Part shown: one piece after another, positions 24,511-37,648 of the stretch
How the letters are laid out: every line of letters starts with the position of its first letter
How positions within the stretch are numbered: position 1 is the stretch's first letter
Source of the DNA: Lingula anatina
Taxonomy: Eukaryota > Brachiopoda > Lingulata > Lingulida > Lingulidae
Reading direction: 5' to 3'
Assembly: GCF_001039355.2 (NCBI RefSeq)
Contig: NW_019775871.1
Coordinates: forward strand, 59,838 to 123,837
DNA length: 64,000 bases
Notes under the pieces: model-generated
The model's database searches: none
Told to the model about the DNA's origin: nothing
What the model saw: the letters and a program-made list of their open reading frames with translations, nothing else
Position numbers and translations under genes: made by a program

Positions 24511-26539
24511 AGGTAATAAAACGTTTTGTCTGGGAGCAATCATGGATAAAAATGTACTAATACAAAAGCTATTTTATGTGCAAAATTAAAAAATAAACTA
24601 TAAATTTCTTCGTCTTAGACTGATATTTCTAATCAAAAAATTATCACAAACACAAATTATCCTCAATGCAATCGAATGTGCGGCATGGGTGCCATAACAA
24701 ATAAAATGAACTGTATTAATACAGAAGAATTACAGTCTCTCATTTCCTTGTTGATGGCAAACTCCAATACCATATACATAAAAACACCATTGCCTTTTTT
24801 ATTTCAGTTTTATTATGTGTCTACATTTTATTACTGTGATATGTAAGAAATATACAACCTAATGGTAATGAATCTGCAATCACATACATTATCACTCTTT
24901 CTATTTTGATTCTCTACAGTCCTGAGGCGAGGCAGTGATTATTGTAAAAATCGGTCACACACGGCTTGCTGCTATCCAATATTAAAACAACTATGTGGAA
25001 AGGTGGTGATGGGGTGGGCTTCTACTTTATCCATATTTGACCTGAGCCCCCTTTCCTTCTAAAATAAAATAATACTATAACTAAACAGTAATTTTCATAA
25101 TAATAAGCATCATAATTTGATTAATTGTAAAAAATAAAATGTCAGGATATCAAGTGCATACATGTGCAAAATTTTTATAGAATTTAGGAATACCAGTGTT
25201 TGATATATGAAGTAATCATTTCAGAACAAATACATATTATGATTAATACCAAATGTATATATGATTATCATAATAACAATAATGCAAAAATTAAAATATA
25301 TTCTAGATCAGTCTTTAAGTACTTATTGATCATATGTAAAATAAGTTCTGTATATGAATAAATCCAATAAATCAGTAACACTCTAAAATACAAATGTATT
25401 CAGTAGTGCTGTACCACTATATACTTTGGCGTTTAATAAACTTATCCCATTTTAGCACCTGTTAAGCATTAAGAGCGCGTCCAATGAGAAAGCCAAACAG
25501 ATCAGTCAGAAGGCGGCAAGGTGGGGGTCAGCAGATTTTAATAATTTTTGGTGTGGTAAACCATCAACATGAAAGATATTGTGAGCCACTGGCTTTCTTA
25601 TTTTGGATCATTAGTTTTAGAGATATGGGGGAAGGTCTTTTATCCGCAATTTTGCCAAAATACAGCATTTTTTAGCTCTTGAAAAGTGATAATTTTAAAT
25701 ATTATTTTAAAAAATCATGTACATCATAAGGAATTATTTAGGTATGCCATATGATGGGTTAAGGAAAGACCTTTAATACCCAGTACAGATTTTTCGAAAG
25801 GGCACTGTCATGACCACACAAGGTTGATTCTAATAAGGCATGTTTTCCGTATGCTTGACACCCTCCCCTTCTTTAAATGCACACATCTTCTTTTTTGCAG
25901 GTTGTATCCATATAATTTTGGTATGTGCTGATAGAAAAGGGTTGCAAAATAAATTTTATGAAATAAAATCTGTGTTAAACCTTGTAAAATGAGAACTATA
26001 ACAATTTTAAAAAGGGCCTAAAAACGAATATTTTTATACTACTGAAATGCTAATCAGTTTCTTCAACTAAATTAATAAGTCAAAACCATGTATAGGTTTG
26101 TGAAAAGCCTTTAAACAATCATGTTTGCCCTGCAGACAAACGTATGAAGCAAAAATACATTTTTTAAATTTGTTTATGTTGTAGAAACTAAATGTAAAAT
26201 AACAATGCTAACTCTGTGACCTATTTTCAACATGGCGGGTGCTAGGATTATCACCGGAGCAACTGTGGAGAAAAGCACATCGCCTTTACAGTGCTAAAAC
26301 ATAATGCTTTCTTAATTTTATGAAGAACACGCACTAGAGATGCTTAGGTACATCTCAGAAGGATTGGTGTGCACCAGAATATCACAAGAAATGGCCATAG
26401 CAGCTGGTCGTCCTTAGAATGTGCGTTTTTTTTTTTTGTTGTTGTTGTTGAACCACGTCTTCAGACTGTTGTCAGGCTTGGGTTCCTCAATATATCCAGC
26501 TCATCGATTTAGCTCTGGATGTTTGTTGTAAGGTAAGTG

Positions 26540-26542
<3 letters not shown>

Positions 26543-26591
<49 letters not shown>
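26543..26591. repeat. (AT)n microsatellite
   Basis: Uninterrupted AT dinucleotide repeat of about 24 units. Confidence 0.95.
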
Positions 26592-26594
<3 letters not shown>

Positions 26595-27524
26595 AGACAA
26601 AGTCGGTTCTGTCACTATTTCAGGTACTATGTAGTAATAACCTACTCTGTTGTTGGCCAGTGGTGGCATACATATACTAGAATCAGATACACTGAAAACT
26701 CAAACCAGTTTAAATAATAAGTTTGAATATTTTTAAGTAATTTAAAGAATATAAGCAGAATTAAAAGATGTTCTGGTATATTTCAATTCATAGAATTTTA
26801 CTTGATTTCTATTTCTTGGTAAATATGTCTGCTGAAAAGAATTAACTGTGTATCTAACTTATGAAGTATATTTGTGCATTAAATTCTAGGGCTTTGTTAC
26901 ATGTGTTATCATAACACAAACAGTTAAGAGACAGCTTGTAGACAGCTTCAATAGAAATTTCTTACCCAGAATCAAAGGTATGTAACACACATTCAGTTTC
27001 AAGTTTTGGCATTTTAGGGGATGTTACTTGTGCCAGTTTTTTATATTTTAGTTTCATATGCAGATTTATATGTGTTTACAATGAAGTTGAAGTTAACCAC
27101 TTGGCTTTATGTGACTTTGTAACACACTGTGCTTCAATTTTCAAGACTTACACAGAACACTTGTACAACTAAAAGTACTTAACTTAGTAAAATCAGGAAG
27201 ACTTTGTGGTCCATTATGTTGTTCATGTTGCTTTGCAAGGGGGTGTGCCAGACAATTAAGCTGATTACAATGACTGAGCCTGAGTGTGATACTCCGCTGA
27301 GATAGATTGATCCTGCTACAGTAGTTTCTATTCTGGACACAGTAAGCCTCTGTTGTAGTAAAACATTTATTGATGTTATGTTTATTTTTCAGATTTTACA
27401 TCCTAGGCCTGGATGTGAACCTTGACCTGGACAATCGTACAGATAATAATAGAAGAGTCACCTGAAATTGCACAGGCAAATTCATCAGATTCAGATGTGA
27501 GCACCAACTCTGTCTTTCTATTAT

Positions 27525-28040
27525 GAAATTCTGGATTTGAAATTGGATTTCCATTGGATTGACAAATATTGACAATTGACAGTTCAGTCACACTAAACTA
27601 TAGTGGCATGTTGCTTCAAGTTACCACACTTGTTCTAAGATTGCTGAATTATCATTACTGTCTAAGGAGACCCTAGATCTCTCAACCAGAAGAAGAAGCT
27701 TGGGGATCAATCAGTAATAAGATTAAAATCTGTGGAACACTACCCATCACTGTTGTGTTCAGTATATGGAAAAGATGACCGNCGGAATTCTGGATTTCAA
27801 ATTGGATTTCCATTGGATTGACAAATATTGACAATTGACAGTTCAGTCACACTGAACTATAGTGGCATGTTGCTTCAAGTTACCACACTTTTTCTAAGAT
27901 TGCTGAATTATCATTACTGTCTAAGGAGACCCTAGATCTCTCAACCAGAAGAAGAAACTTGGGGATCAATCAGTTATAAGATTAAAATCTCTGGAACACT
28001 ACCCATCACTGTTGTGTTCAGTATATGGAAAAGATGACCG
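27525..28040. repeat. 257-bp direct duplication separated by an N
   Basis: 27525-27781 and 27784-28040 align end to end with about six substitutions and no indels. They are separated by exactly two bases, one of them N (27782). This is the pattern expected when two haplotype contigs overlap but are placed in series. Confidence 0.9.
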
Positions 28041-29461
28041 TGATGTTGGAACCTTGGAGATTCATAGCTTGATTTCACTCCTGTGAAAAGTAACTGCTTT
28101 GTTCTTTTACTGTCCAATTGATAATATGAAAATAAAGTACTCCTCCTGTCATTGTATGTGGCTGACTCTGTTTTAATTTTCTTTATAGAAAAAGAATATA
28201 GGTATCAAGATATCACATGTATTTACAAAACCTATGAATCATTTGAAAGGAAAAAGAATGGTTGAAAAATGCAATATAAACCATTTCAGGTGGATTAATT
28301 AGTGTTGCGCTTGAGAAAACTGATAAAATGAGACAGTCATTCCCTTTTACCTTTAGAAAAATCCTTTGTAATTTTTTTTTCTCTATTGCTCCCTGAAAAT
28401 AAGGTATATATACACAATGCTGATGACATTGGATATGCACAGTAATAACTCATTAAATGGGGGGGTGGGGGGGGTGGTGAATAACTTATCACTAGTAATT
28501 TAAATTTATTCAGAAGTTGTATGGCTCTGTTTGAAAAGAATATTATCTGAGCAACCCTGTATTACAGATCTCAAAATAAAAAACCTGCAAAAATGGGCCT
28601 CTTGATTATTTTGAGGAATTATGGTAACTGTATTTTGGGACAGAATTGATGGCAGCCATCTTGTATTTATAAAAATTGGATAGATTTGCCCTTATCAAAG
28701 CATTGTTTGAATTCTTGGCTGTGAGTCTTTGATTAAATTTGATTATTGGAAGGTATTATCTCAAAATGTACTGTTTCGGTTGTTTGGTTTTCTGCTAAAA
28801 TTGCTTATGTTTGATGCACTTTTTCAATATCTTCTGTTGTGTTTAACACACTTTTTAAAATTTGTATGATGAGACCAATATATGCTCAGGATCCCTATAC
28901 AATTTTATGGCTGTCAACCCTGCAAAAAGAGAGATATGAATGCTTGAACATTGCTTGGTAGAAAAGTGAGTTTGGGGGGTGGGGTTATAAAAATGGGCGT
29001 GGCTCGTTAGTTTGTGGGTTAAACTGAAATTAAGTAACATATTCTCAATGGCAAATGGCTGCTTTAAATAGGTAAATTATCAATTTATTTTAAAAAGTCA
29101 TCAGTTTTGACATATTTGCTTATGAAGTGGCTTTATTGACCGAAGCTGAAAATCAAGCCAAAAATGGCCAAAACATTTAATATTATATTATAATTATATC
29201 CAATTATTTCTTTTGGGATTGTTGCCTTCAATGTGAATATCTCCTATGTATGCAACTATATTATGAATTCGGTTGAAATCTGTTGACCCCCACCTTGCCA
29301 CCCTCTGACTGGTCTTATCATGGACACACACTTAAGGCTTTAACTTGACAAAATATGTTTTGCTTTGTAACGTGCACCCTTCAGTCTTGCTATTGCGGAT
29401 GGCCCAGCGGGACATAAATGCACCAAGCTGATATTCATCCCGACTTTAGACTTTAAAAAGT

Positions 29462-30230
<769 letters not shown>

Positions 30231-30607
30231 CAAAGTGTTATAACATCAGAACGTTAGCATGTTTTCATACGTTAAGAGAATGATAGGAATTGTAGAAAAA
30301 GCGACTCATACATCAGGGATAGAAAATATCTTGCAGCACTATAATCTATATAATTCATCACCAGAAGTCTCCATTTTTCTTTTTTCTCCCACATTACAAC
30401 CATCTGTTTACAACTAAAAGGTGTGAACCATACCTGAGGGCAAAGGGAGATAGTGGCCGGAGTTTGAATTTGGTTATAACTGATAAAAGTATATTCTGAA
30501 GGCATTTTCTAGCTTTCGGCAGTTTCCGCAAATGTTTGGCGTGTGTGGCGAAACGTCACTGTCGATAACACTACTGTCGATAACACTACGTCGTAGTTTG
30601 CTAAAGG

Positions 30608-31273
30608 CCCTATTTCACACAGACCACGAATCCTACGAATCGCCAAGAACTGACAAATTTCAGGATTCGTGAGGATTCGGGAGATTTTGCCAATTTTCTG
30701 GTCTAAAGCGACACGCTCACTATTCAGTTACGATGCAGGTGCGATAGCGTTACGAATATTCGTGGGATTCGTGAGGATTCGTGAGATTTTGCCAATTTTC
30801 TGGTCTAATTCGACACGCTCTACGATTCCGTTATGATACAGGTGCGATAGTGTTACGAATATTCGTGGGATTCGGCAGGAATCGCACGAATATTGTCCAG
30901 AAATTCACTACGATTTTTTGGAATCTGGAGTTCGTGGCCAAGACTTTGAACAGCTCAAAATTTTTGCCATGAATTCCCGATTGATCAAGAATTGCAAGAA
31001 CTGACTACGATTATATACGAATCTGTTAATAACTTCACGAACTGATTACGATTCAACCACGAATCCTGGCGATTCGTGGGATTCTTGGTCTGTGTGAAAT
31101 AGAGGCATAAAATTTTTTGCCACCAATTCTTGTTGGTCAAGAAGTGCAAGAACTAACTACGAATATATGCGAATCTGTTAAGAACATTACGAACTGATTA
31201 CGATTCAACTACGAATCGTAAAATTTGTCAATGCATGGTCATTCGTAGGATTCGTGGTCTGTGTGAAATAGGG
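30608..31273. mobile_element. Non-autonomous TIR DNA transposon (MITE) with perfect 33-bp termini
   Basis: The first 33 bases (starting CCCTATTTCACACAGACCAC) are exactly inverted at 31241-31273. Inside are two tandem amplifications: a 102-bp unit (ATTTTGCCAATTTTCTGGTC at 30684 and 30786) and a duplicated right half whose inner copy ends near 31104 in a slightly diverged terminus. Variants of ATTCGTGGGATTCG recur throughout. No coding capacity. Superfamily not assigned because no clear target-site duplication is seen. Confidence 0.85.
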
Positions 31274-31470
31274 GCATAAGCACGCGAAGAGAGTTCAAGT
31301 CCCTGCCAGCCCTGTTATGGATTACGTAAGTTTTATAAAATTATGATAATTATAGATACATATTATTATGAAATGTTTTGGCTTATTGTTTTTGCATTTT
31401 TAAATTTTTTTATTTTTAAAATTATAAAAAAATTTGACTCGGGGCTATAAATCATGTATACTAATCTCTT

Positions 31471-31753
31471 CCCGCACGAAAATGCAGTAGTATCGAAGTA
31501 GCAAAGAAGCATTAACGCAGTAGTAGTGTGGAGCATATTTTCAGTATAAATGCAGTATAGCCTACTGCAATTCTACTCCAAAAAGTACATAGGTTTGTAC
31601 AGAGAGGAGCATTTTTGCAGTAGATTAGCAGCATGATAGAAGCATGTTTCAAATATGCTAATTAGCTCCTAAATCGAAGCAGATTTGAAGCATGTTTGCA
31701 GTATGATTGCAGGAGTCTACTGCGCTGGAGTATCTACTGCGTTTTCGTGCGGG
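31471..31753. mobile_element. 283-bp MITE with 20-bp inverted termini
   Basis: The left end CCCGCACGAAAATGCAGTAG and the inverted right end CCCGCACGAAAACGCAGTAG differ at one position. The interior is built from GCAGTA/AAGCATG-like words. No coding capacity. Confidence 0.8.
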
Positions 31754-32446
31754 TTATCATGGTTTGATGTTTGATATGACGGGTATCAGCTAGTTTTCAT
31801 TTGATTTAGACGAAGAAAGACCGACCTTCAAGATATCTCTGCTGAATGTTTATAACGTATACTATGATGTGTATAAATATTGATACATGACACAAACGGC
31901 ATTTACAAATGTTCGATTATATCAATTAATTCATTTAAAACGTTCATATTACCGTGCGTTTGATCCACCGCGTATGATGGGTTCTCGAAACTATGCACCC
32001 TACAGTTTGCCAATATTGATGTTTGCTGGTTTATTTTGATGTGAGAGAAAGCGAGAGAAGACCCTGTACTAAGGCTTCAGTTATTATTATTATTATTATT
32101 ATTCAGTCAAATTATTTCTTTTTCACTTTACATCTTAAATACAGTAAATAAAATTAAACAAAGCAGAATTAAACCTCTTTTGGTTTAATGACATTCAACT
32201 GCAGATTCAAGGGTAACAAACAAAAGCCCTATAAGGTGTCGTCCCTCACACTGTAAAAGGTGTTAATTCCGTGCTTCTGTTGTTTGGAATCATTATAATA
32301 AAATTGCCAGACCACTCGCGCTCTATTCAACTCTTTATGTCTGCCCTGCAGCCTGAGAACTTGACTGAGCTTTGTTTACATCGAGCGATTCTCTTTATAA
32401 TTCAGTGTGCATGAACATGTGTGATAATAACGATTCTTATTTTTAC

Positions 32447-32573
32447 GGATACATGATTATATAAAATTAATTCCTACAATACCCCCTATTTCAACGCCTA
32501 CTCCTGGATGCGTTAATTATGGGAGATTAGAATATATTCCGTGAGGACTTAGGAGCGATGATTGTTACTGTTA
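32447..32573. repeat. Left member of a diverged direct repeat pair
   Basis: Matches 34096-34235 in the same orientation (GGATACATGA, CCCTATTTCA, GCGTTAATTATGGG, TCCGTGAGGAC shared in order). The pair flanks the piggyBac-like element region. Confidence 0.75.
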
Positions 32574-32914
32574 TACCCCCGTCACACTAGAGGCGGATTG
32601 AGGAAGAATGCCGTCGGAAAGGCAATTCTTTGCGAGTTCCTGGATAATCCAATAGCATTCTAAAAATTTCGAGTGCATTCGAAATATTTCTACATATTCT
32701 TGTGGCCGGCCCGAATGTTTTGCTCATGTTAAAAACTTTCGAAGTGCATTTCAATTGAAAAATTATCAAATGGCATTTGTATGGTATTTTAACTGCACTA
32801 TGACTGCATTCTAAATATTCATACGGCATTCCGACAGCATTCGAAACATTCTGATCACATTCGAGGGAGAACCGAAATCCTGCTAGAATGAGCCGCAATG
32901 CAACTCGATCCCAT

Positions 32915-33945
32915 TTAACCCTTAAGTGACCGAGTAGGGTCATTTACAACCCCAGCCATATGATTTAATGTGCCATCTCTTTATTTTTTATTCGAATTTT
33001 CTTTCCTTGCATGAGTTTGTCAGTCTACTAATCCTACACACTTTCACAGTTTTTTGTAGGGATCAACTTATTAGTGTGGCGTATACATCACAAACACTTG
33101 TGGGGTCATGTATGACCTCAAAGAGAAGCATTGGTTTTTAAATATTAGTTTTTTAATTTTATTCAAATGTTTTGCCCACGCAACACTGACAGGAAAATGT
33201 CACATGCATGTGCTTCATGCAACCAGCCAGTGTGCCCAAAACACAGGCACAAATAAGTGGTTTGTGAAGATTGTGCTTGAAGTGTTACTAATAGTGCATC
33301 GCTGAATGTAATTTCAGTAGCTTTGTTGGAATTTGTTCTCATAACTGGGTCTCTCATTTTCGGGTATTTCGGAAATCTAAAGAATTAATTCTGTCAAAAT
33401 CATATCATACATATATTAACAAATTGTTAGTGTGGATTTTGTTTTATACACAGATGTGGTAGTAACATACATGTAGGTTGATTGCATGTGTTCTGAGTAG
33501 TATAACTTCTTTGCCATTATTAGGGTATTCCCTACTCAGCAAGTCAGCTAATTATTATTATTGAAGTTAGCAGGATGCTATCTCAACATAAGTCAAAATA
33601 TTTTTACTCAAAGTAATTTTGTAATGTACTTTTTTCATTTAGTGTGGCAACTAAAAAGAGAAATATTTCTGCAAGTGGAAATTGACAGGGACTGTCTAAA
33701 TACCGGTGTAATGATGTTCTTAGAATCTGTGCTTGGTTATTTCATGCAATAAAAGTATTATTACCGAATACTTATTACATTAGAGCATTATAAAATACTT
33801 GTCTTAAATCCTGGGAGTAGTTTAGGTGTGATAAACCCTCAACAGTCTTTTATAATAAGGATCCCTGTACACAGCACAATGGGGTCCTAGAAGACCCCAC
33901 TTGGTCATTTCAGTCAGTAAAATAGCTTGGTCTCTTGAAGGTTAA
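32915..33945. mobile_element. Non-autonomous piggyBac-like element
   Basis: Bounded by TTAA on both sides (32915-32918 and 33942-33945). The ends start CCC-TT-A and end with the inverted equivalent AAGG, and subterminal TGACC/GGTC motifs are present at both ends, as in piggyBac-type transposons. About 1.02 kb with only short frames and no recognisable transposase. A second copy of its right-hand terminus lies at 45672. Confidence 0.65.
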
Positions 33946-34095
33946 GCCAGAAATCGAACTACACTCGTTACATATTATTATCACGTCTCTTTATTTCAAG
34001 AACAATAATGTTGGCTATTAGCAATATTTATAATTGTCTTTAAAATTGGTATGTGACTGTGTGCATAGATTATTATATTTTCCAGTTGGAAACAA

Positions 34096-34235
34096 GGATA
34101 CATGATAACATAAAATTAATATTTAATTTTCCTGACACAATATTCCCTATTTCAGCGCTTATTTCTGGCTGCGTTAATTATGGGGGATTAGAAAGTAATC
34201 CGTGAGGACGCAGGAGTGATGATTGCTACTCCTAC
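34096..34235. repeat. Right member of a diverged direct repeat pair
   Basis: See the matching segment at 32447-32573; similarity is interrupted by small indels. It lies about 180 bases left of the Tc1/mariner pair. Confidence 0.75.
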
Positions 34236-34414
34236 CGTCAATAAATCACCGATTTACTTGGCTCCGCCACTTTGAGAAAAATAACCACCAAAAGACAAAT
34301 GAGACTAGGCTATATCTGTCCTCTTATTAAAGCAAAGAACGTCAGAAAGGCGATCTCGGTCAAAGTATACTTGCTTTATGGCTTATTTTTATTACTTAAT
34401 TGAAATTATTTAAA

Positions 34415-36083
34415 TACAGACTTGACATTTAATATGGAATATTTTAGTTTTAAAGGTATACCTAGGTGAAAATGCGTTCTTTTTTCAAAAAATTCAGATT
34501 TCATATAAGATATCTGACTGGAGAAGTGTGAAGTCAGGTGTGTCGCTGCCAATAAACTGACTATCAAGTCTGTTGCACTGCTGCCTTGTGTACGTAATAT
34601 GCAGTGATTTAATTGGGCAGTGCTCCTTTGGGCTGGTCAGAGCTTGGCTTTGGCAAAGCATGGTTCTGTCAAAAAAGTATCCATATGTTGGCAAATACTG
34701 CATAGAAGAATTTGAAATTCTGCATGCAAGCGGTCGGTTTTGCAGTGCGTAAAACGAGTTAAGTAGTGTTTTACAAAATTGTTAAGCTGTGCCAGAATGG
34801 CGCGAAAAACACAGACATTGCCATACAGAATATTGTGTCAAACGGAACGGTCTACGCAGTTTTATAGAGTTATGCCCATTTTGCTGCACTACACAGAGAC
34901 CACGCCCAATGCATCGACGTCTTACCACCAGGGTACAGGACTCACTGTCCTTCAGGATATGCTGCTGCAATAAAACCAAAACCACCCAGGCCGTTTTGAA
35001 TGAGGGGCAAATTGCCACCAAAACTTTTTTTTCAAGGCTCTTAGCAAACACCAAACTGGTTTCAGCAGGTTAGGATTCCAGGCGACCCATGAGGAAGCCA
35101 CAGTAAACAGAAAAGCAGCCTAGTCTGTTTCTTTAATGAATTGGGGACCATGACAGTTTCTGGGTAAAACACTGAAACCGCGTGGCTTTCTTTATTGAGG
35201 TCAGATTTCACCTGTACCGCTAAACTGGTCAAAACAGAGTTTACAGACTTTCTATAGAGGCCTACGACTAAGCGTGTGCCACTTATTAAGTGACTAGGGT
35301 CATTTTCAGCGTCAGTATTTGGAGTGGATACCACATTGGTGCCAAAACACCAATGGTAGGCATCGATGAAAACCTGAACCAGATCAAATAAAGGAATAAT
35401 CTGGGAACCACTTGACTATTATTTGATAGGGGGCACCTTAGGAAAAATTTTAGGCTGCAGGATGAGCTTGCCGGTTCACACAGAGAACTTTAAATAGCAG
35501 ATGACTAACTGAACCAAGGGAATGAGTAGCTACCTTGGTCATCAAAATCGCCATATTTGAACCACATAGACAATATGTGGGTAGGTTATTTTTCGCCGAA
35601 TCAACGGCCTGCATGTCCTACATCAAAACTAAACCAAACTGGACAACTTTTAACCGTATTCTGGAATTTTATTCCAGATTAAACTCTAAAAACCTATCAT
35701 AAGGAATGCCTTGCGGCTTGAAAGCGCTGGTAGCAGCAAGATGAGGTCAAGCGTAACAGAGACTGTTACTGTGACAAGACACTGACATGGGGGGGCCTTT
35801 GTGGGGCGTGTAACTCTTTAAAAGACAATAATTATGAAAATAGGAATATCCAAAATATCGCTTTCAATGGTTGTGGTATGACTTAAAATGGGCGATGTAT
35901 TTTTGTTTGCTTCACTGACGAATTCAATTAATGAACTGATGTCACAATGACATCGAAGAGATTATCAAAAGTTATTAAAACACGATTTTAATCCTTATTT
36001 TCATTTATCAGTCAGCAAAATAGGAAAAAACTGATGAATTATGTTTTGGAAAAAAATATTCCATATTAAATGTCAAGTCTGTA
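34415..36083 (+). mobile_element. Degenerate Tc1/mariner-like transposon, copy 1
   Basis: Starts TACAGACTTGACATTTAATA and ends with the inverted equivalent, with TA at both ends. The plus strand reads a broken transposase: near 35510-35580 a frame with NQGNE, LPWSSKSP and LNHIDN corresponds to the Tc1-type motif LPW-A-SPDLNPIE around the second and third acidic catalytic residues; the final acidic residue and several other positions are lost or interrupted by stops. Non-functional. Copy 2 is its reverse complement. Confidence 0.8.
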
Positions 36084-36124
36084 TATTCATCGTATTTTTC
36101 TAGTTCACCGCGGCACCTTTTTTA

Positions 36125-37648
36125 TACAGACTTGACATTTAATATGGAATATTTTTTTCGAAATAATTTTTATCAGTTTTTCCCATTTTGCTGACTGATA
36201 AATGAAAATAAGGATTAAAATCGTGTTTTAAACTTTAAATTATCTCTTTGATGTCATTGTGACATCAGTTCATTAATGGAATTCGCCAGAGAAGCAAACA
36301 AAAACACATTGCCTATTCTATGTCATACGACTTCCATTAAAAGAGATATTTTGGATCTCCATATTTTCCAAATTATCGTCTGTAAAAGGGTAATACGCTC
36401 CACAAAAGACCCTCATGTCAGTTGCTAGTCACAGTAATGGTCGCTGTTACGCCTGGCCTCTTCGTGGCTGTTGCCAACGCTCTACAGCGGCAAGGCATTG
36501 CTTGGGAGTAGGTATTTTGAGTTCAATCTGGAATAGCATTCCAGGCATCGGTCTAAAATTGTCTTATCTGGTCCAGTTTTGTTGTAGGACACGTAGGCAG
36601 TTGATTGGCGAGTAATGGTCTACCGAAATATTGTCTATGTGGTTCAAATGTGGCGATTTTGATGACCAGGGTAGCTGCTCATTCCCTTGGTTCTGTAATT
36701 TATCTGCTATTAAAAATGCTCTGTGTGAACCTGCAACCTCATCGTGCAACCTAGTATTGTTCCTAAGGTACCCACTATCAAATGATAGTCAAGTGGTTCC
36801 GAGATTATTCCTTAATTTGATCTGGTTCAGGTTTTCGTCGATGACTACCATTGGTGTTTTGGCACCAATGTGGTATCTTCTCCAAATACTGACGCTCTCA
36901 ATCGCCCTTGTCACTTTAGACCCGGCATATGCTTCGTCGTAGGCCTCTTCTGGATATCTGTAAACTCTATTTTGACTAATTGCGCGGTACAGGTGAAATC
37001 TGACCTCAATAAAGAAAGCCGCGCAGTTTCAGTGTTCTACTCAGAAACGGTCATGGCCCCCAATTCATTAGAGAAACAGACGACGATGTTTTGCTGTATA
37101 CAGTGGGTGCCTCGGAGGTCGTTTGGTGTTCTTACCTCCTAAAACCAGTTTGGTGTTCGCTAAGGGCTTTGAAAAACGCATTTGAGTGGCAATTTACCCC
37201 TCGTTCTGAACGGACTAAGTGTTTTTTTTTTTTTGTTTATTTGCAGCAGCGTATCCCGAAAGACAGTGGGTCTTGTACCCTGTAGGTAAGATTTTGATAC
37301 ATTGGGGGTGACCTCTGTGTAGGTACATCAGTCTGGGCATTACGCTATAAAACTGTCGGGACCGTTCCGTTTGGCGCTGTGATCTGTCTTGTTATTTCTG
37401 TCTTTTTCGCGCCATTCTGCCTTAGATTAACAAATTTGTAATGCACTACTTGACTTATCTTACGCACTGCAAAACTGGCCGCTTGCATGCAAAATTTCAA
37501 ATTAAGTTAATTGGTAGTGACACACCTGACTACACACTTTTACATTCACAAATCTTATATGAGATCGGAATTTTTTGAAAAAAGAACGTATTTTTACCTA
37601 GGTATACCTTCGAAACTGAAATATTCCATATTAAATGTCAAGTCTGTA
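36125..37648 (-). mobile_element. Degenerate Tc1/mariner-like transposon, copy 2 (inverted relative to copy 1)
   Basis: Same termini as copy 1, opposite orientation, separated from it by 41 bases. On the minus strand (36749-36564) the fragment SHRAFLIADKLQNQGNEQLP and WSSKSPHLNHIDN aligns with the Tc1 transposase block 'H-A--V--FL---GI--LPW-A-SPDLNPIE'. It is frameshifted and interrupted. The two copies are collinear over nearly their whole length, giving an inverted repeat of about 1.5 kb per arm. Confidence 0.85.

Noticed and set aside
25484-25675. 63-codon frame starting MRKPNRSVRRRQGGGQQ
   Set aside because: No recognised domain, no splice context, and the sequence lies in repeat-like intergenic DNA.
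26232-26295. Short frame with a good start context (MAGARIITGATVEK)
   Set aside because: It stops after about 20 codons and no in-frame donor leads to a recognisable next exon.
34782-37285. Several 60-100-codon frames within 34.8-37.3 kb
   Set aside because: They are fragments and antisense readings of the degenerate Tc1/mariner transposase, not host genes; the similar pairs reflect the inverted copies.
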